NCBI GenBank assembly: GCA_964453155.1
Contig: CAYVQU010000239.1
Coordinates: 1-6,797 of the forward strand
From: CAYVQU01 sp964453155
GTDB lineage: Bacteria > Chloroflexota > Anaerolineae > Anaerolineales > UBA11858
DNA length: 6,797 nucleotides
Reading direction: 5' to 3'
A model generated the notes under the pieces. It saw only the letters and a list, made by a program, of their open reading frames with translations. It searched no databases and had not been told where the DNA came from. Both the position numbers and the translations under genes were made by a program. Shown one piece after another: positions 6,201 to 6,797 of the stretch (its first letter is position 1; the number at the start of each line of letters is the position of its first letter).

Positions 6201-6772
6201 GCCTCGCCGGGGCCAAAGAAATTGGGCATAGTGCCCTCGAAGCCCAAACCTATTTACATTACAGCCGCTATTGGTTAGCCTCCCAAGAATGGGAGAAATC
6301 TCTGTTCTACAGCAATCGGGCGTTAGAGATTTTTGACGAAATAGGTTCTCAGGAAAGCTTGGTTGATTTAAATGCCTCCATCGGAGAAGCCTGGTTAGGA
6401 TTAGGGGATCTTGACAAGGCGCGCGCGGCCTGTGAATTGGCAGTCGATTGTTGTGGCGATGATCCGCAAACCATCCCTCCCTTAGAGCGCGGCCGAATTT
6501 TTCGTTTACAGGGTGAAATCGACCGGCGGCAGGGAAATTTGGATCAGGCTTTGGAGGCCTTAAAAGAAAGTATTTCTTTGTTTATTGGCCTGCACAACCA
6601 ACTGGAACTTGGTCGCACTTATGTGGCCTTAGCTCACCTTGAAAAAGATCGTGGCAACGCTTCTGGGACTCGGATTCACGCCCGGGAAGCAGACATGATA
6701 TTTAGCCGCTTGGGCGCCAACCTGGATTTAAAGACCTTATCCAATCAATACCTTCGCCGATTATGGTGGTGA
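3293..6772 (+). CDS. Zinc ribbon - class III adenylate cyclase - STAND/AAA ATPase - TPR signalling protein
   Basis: This is a 1159-residue predicted cytoplasmic signalling enzyme (numbered from ATG 3293). A zinc ribbon comes first, with Cys5, Cys8, Cys19 and Cys22. The cyclase domain (about 71-253) has metal-binding Asp79 (FADLADYT) and Asp123 (KFIGDG), adenine-reading Lys119 and Thr193, and transition-state Asn200 and Arg204 (GETVNMAQR). The set is complete and of class IIIb type, so cAMP production is predicted; two chains must pair to form the active site. The ATPase follows: IGRQSEL (271-277), Walker A GEAGIGKS (300-307), Walker B ILDDLHWAD (432-440) and GITRP near 463-467, with the usual helical region including FRHVLTSDAIY (641-651). 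About ten TPRs fill 740-1141, with turn motifs such as GNFDRA, GDWDEA and GDLDKA every 40-42 residues. The frame is also open from GTG 3266 and ATG 3281, but ATG 3293 places the zinc ribbon at the very start, as relatives do; ribosome sites are weak everywhere. The trigger is unknown. Confidence 0.93.
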   Translation: MTPICSQCGFENPPQMKFCGNCGSRLDVADSRSAAQPKPAPIAPQQVGELVGSDLMARFQQAGLQAAGQRRNVTVLFADLADYTHLSAKIDPEDLYEIIQQFIKMLANMVYKYDGMVDKFIGDGLMALFGAPIAHENNAERALHAALDMQAGLNALNQSITAQFGVELEMHIGLNSGVVIVGSMGSDMLMDYTAIGETVNMAQRLDAVAGTGNILVSESVFRQTQRLFNFEIRPNLDLKGVSGQVTGYQLIAEKTTPAAVRGLEGLRAPMIGRQSELQKLAAAVETLSSQKTGKFVLIRGEAGIGKSRLIAELKAEVEGLPVKILAGQSLTYRRSVAYWIFQEVIRDFLGITSGMSDAQIKQRLNDKVSTSLGVGNAVLTAYLEYMLALELSDPTAAERLALLDPNQLRQQIFISVHLLLATEAEKQPLVIILDDLHWADDVSLELLRFMLDDVKQLPLLICGITRPFDSGLLLTIEDQAQQRLENDYIDIRLKSLETDQSELLLHNLLTISDFPASLRAQIIQRANGVPFYLEEILRMLIDDEVLFFENNQWVINPQADLSNLGVPENLQALILTRFDHLAPEFREILQVAAVIGREFDLRVVSVILKRSNTELQELVAQLVARAFVFQTTSESTTSFSFRHVLTSDAIYSTLLRRERAKLHGLIGTAIEDLYPNRINENLYLLARHFSWSKNLEKALHYQLLAGQRAARDYLNEQAQTYFEQAVDNLTKVDHLPAQAIQAFTGLGDVLVFVGEYDAAREYFKKAEALVDISDAVSVQTYIMLRRKIGTTFERQGNFDRALAYLGTAQQFAQETSLPLQIERAKNLNDIGWIHFRKGNLELAETSLQTALELVRSTSQYAVIASIYNRLGGVYYQKDDLENAHHYVRRSLILREEIGDIGEVARSYNNLGLLGWKRGDWDEALENFSRSITLNQTLGDVEATIFLHMNTGLLLTDKGDLMAAQQHLDESLAGAKEIGHSALEAQTYLHYSRYWLASQEWEKSLFYSNRALEIFDEIGSQESLVDLNASIGEAWLGLGDLDKARAACELAVDCCGDDPQTIPPLERGRIFRLQGEIDRRQGNLDQALEALKESISLFIGLHNQLELGRTYVALAHLEKDRGNASGTRIHAREADMIFSRLGANLDLKTLSNQYLRRLWW

Positions 6773-6797
6773 AGGGTGTACATTAACAGCATGAATA

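Noticed and set aside
6040..6700. Repeated coding patterns as a DNA tandem repeat
   Set aside because: The periodicity is at protein level (40-42 residue TPR spacing); the DNA of the units is too diverged to be a nucleotide repeat.
6773..6797. ATG at 6791 as the start of a following gene
   Set aside because: Only seven bases remain, and the purine-rich GAAGGG is too far (14 bases) to serve as its ribosome site, so nothing can be called.

Overview
The window is bacterial, at roughly 48-50% GC. It holds three confident complete genes, one gene cut off by the left edge and one small doubtful ORF. The likely source is Chloroflexota, probably an Anaerolineae-type bacterium. That is an inference from style, not from a marker gene: Thr/Pro-rich linkers follow the membrane anchors of exported proteins, and there is a very large zinc-ribbon/cyclase/AAA/TPR protein of a kind I associate with that phylum. 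No rRNA, tRNA, CRISPR array, transposase or phage gene is visible.

Layout: positions 1-403 (minus) are the N-terminal part of a membrane-anchored protein with one transmembrane segment and a long Thr/Pro/Ser linker. Positions 450-1370 (minus) encode a class I Schiff-base aldolase of the DHDPS/N-acetylneuraminate lyase family. It lies 46 bp upstream of the previous gene on the same strand, so the two may be co-transcribed leftwards. Positions 1371-1778 separate this leftward pair from the rightward genes. They hold an 88-codon ORF (1449-1715) that looks like the truncated start of an exported protein, and several inverted repeats, the strongest with 15-bp perfect arms. Positions 1779-3179 (plus) encode a lipoprotein-type family 1 extracellular solute-binding protein with no transporter permease or ATPase genes in view. 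Positions 3293-6772 (plus) encode a 1159-residue protein: zinc ribbon, class III nucleotidyl cyclase with a complete adenylate-cyclase catalytic set, STAND/AAA-type ATPase and about ten TPR repeats. The last 25 bases hold nothing that can be called.

How the genes may work together: the cyclase protein is a predicted cytoplasmic signalling enzyme, with the TPR array and ATPase as sensor/switch and the cyclase as output. The binding protein next to it, without a transporter, could feed an unlinked ABC importer or be part of the same sensing arrangement; the window cannot decide. The aldolase probably cleaves or forms a 2-keto acid other than the lysine-pathway intermediate, because the arginine that DHDPS uses to bind its substrate carboxylate is replaced by glutamine. 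Nothing here is a clearly new system. The points most worth following are the cyclase-STAND-TPR receptor-like architecture, the orphan binding protein beside it, the altered aldolase active site and the inverted-repeat-rich divergent region.
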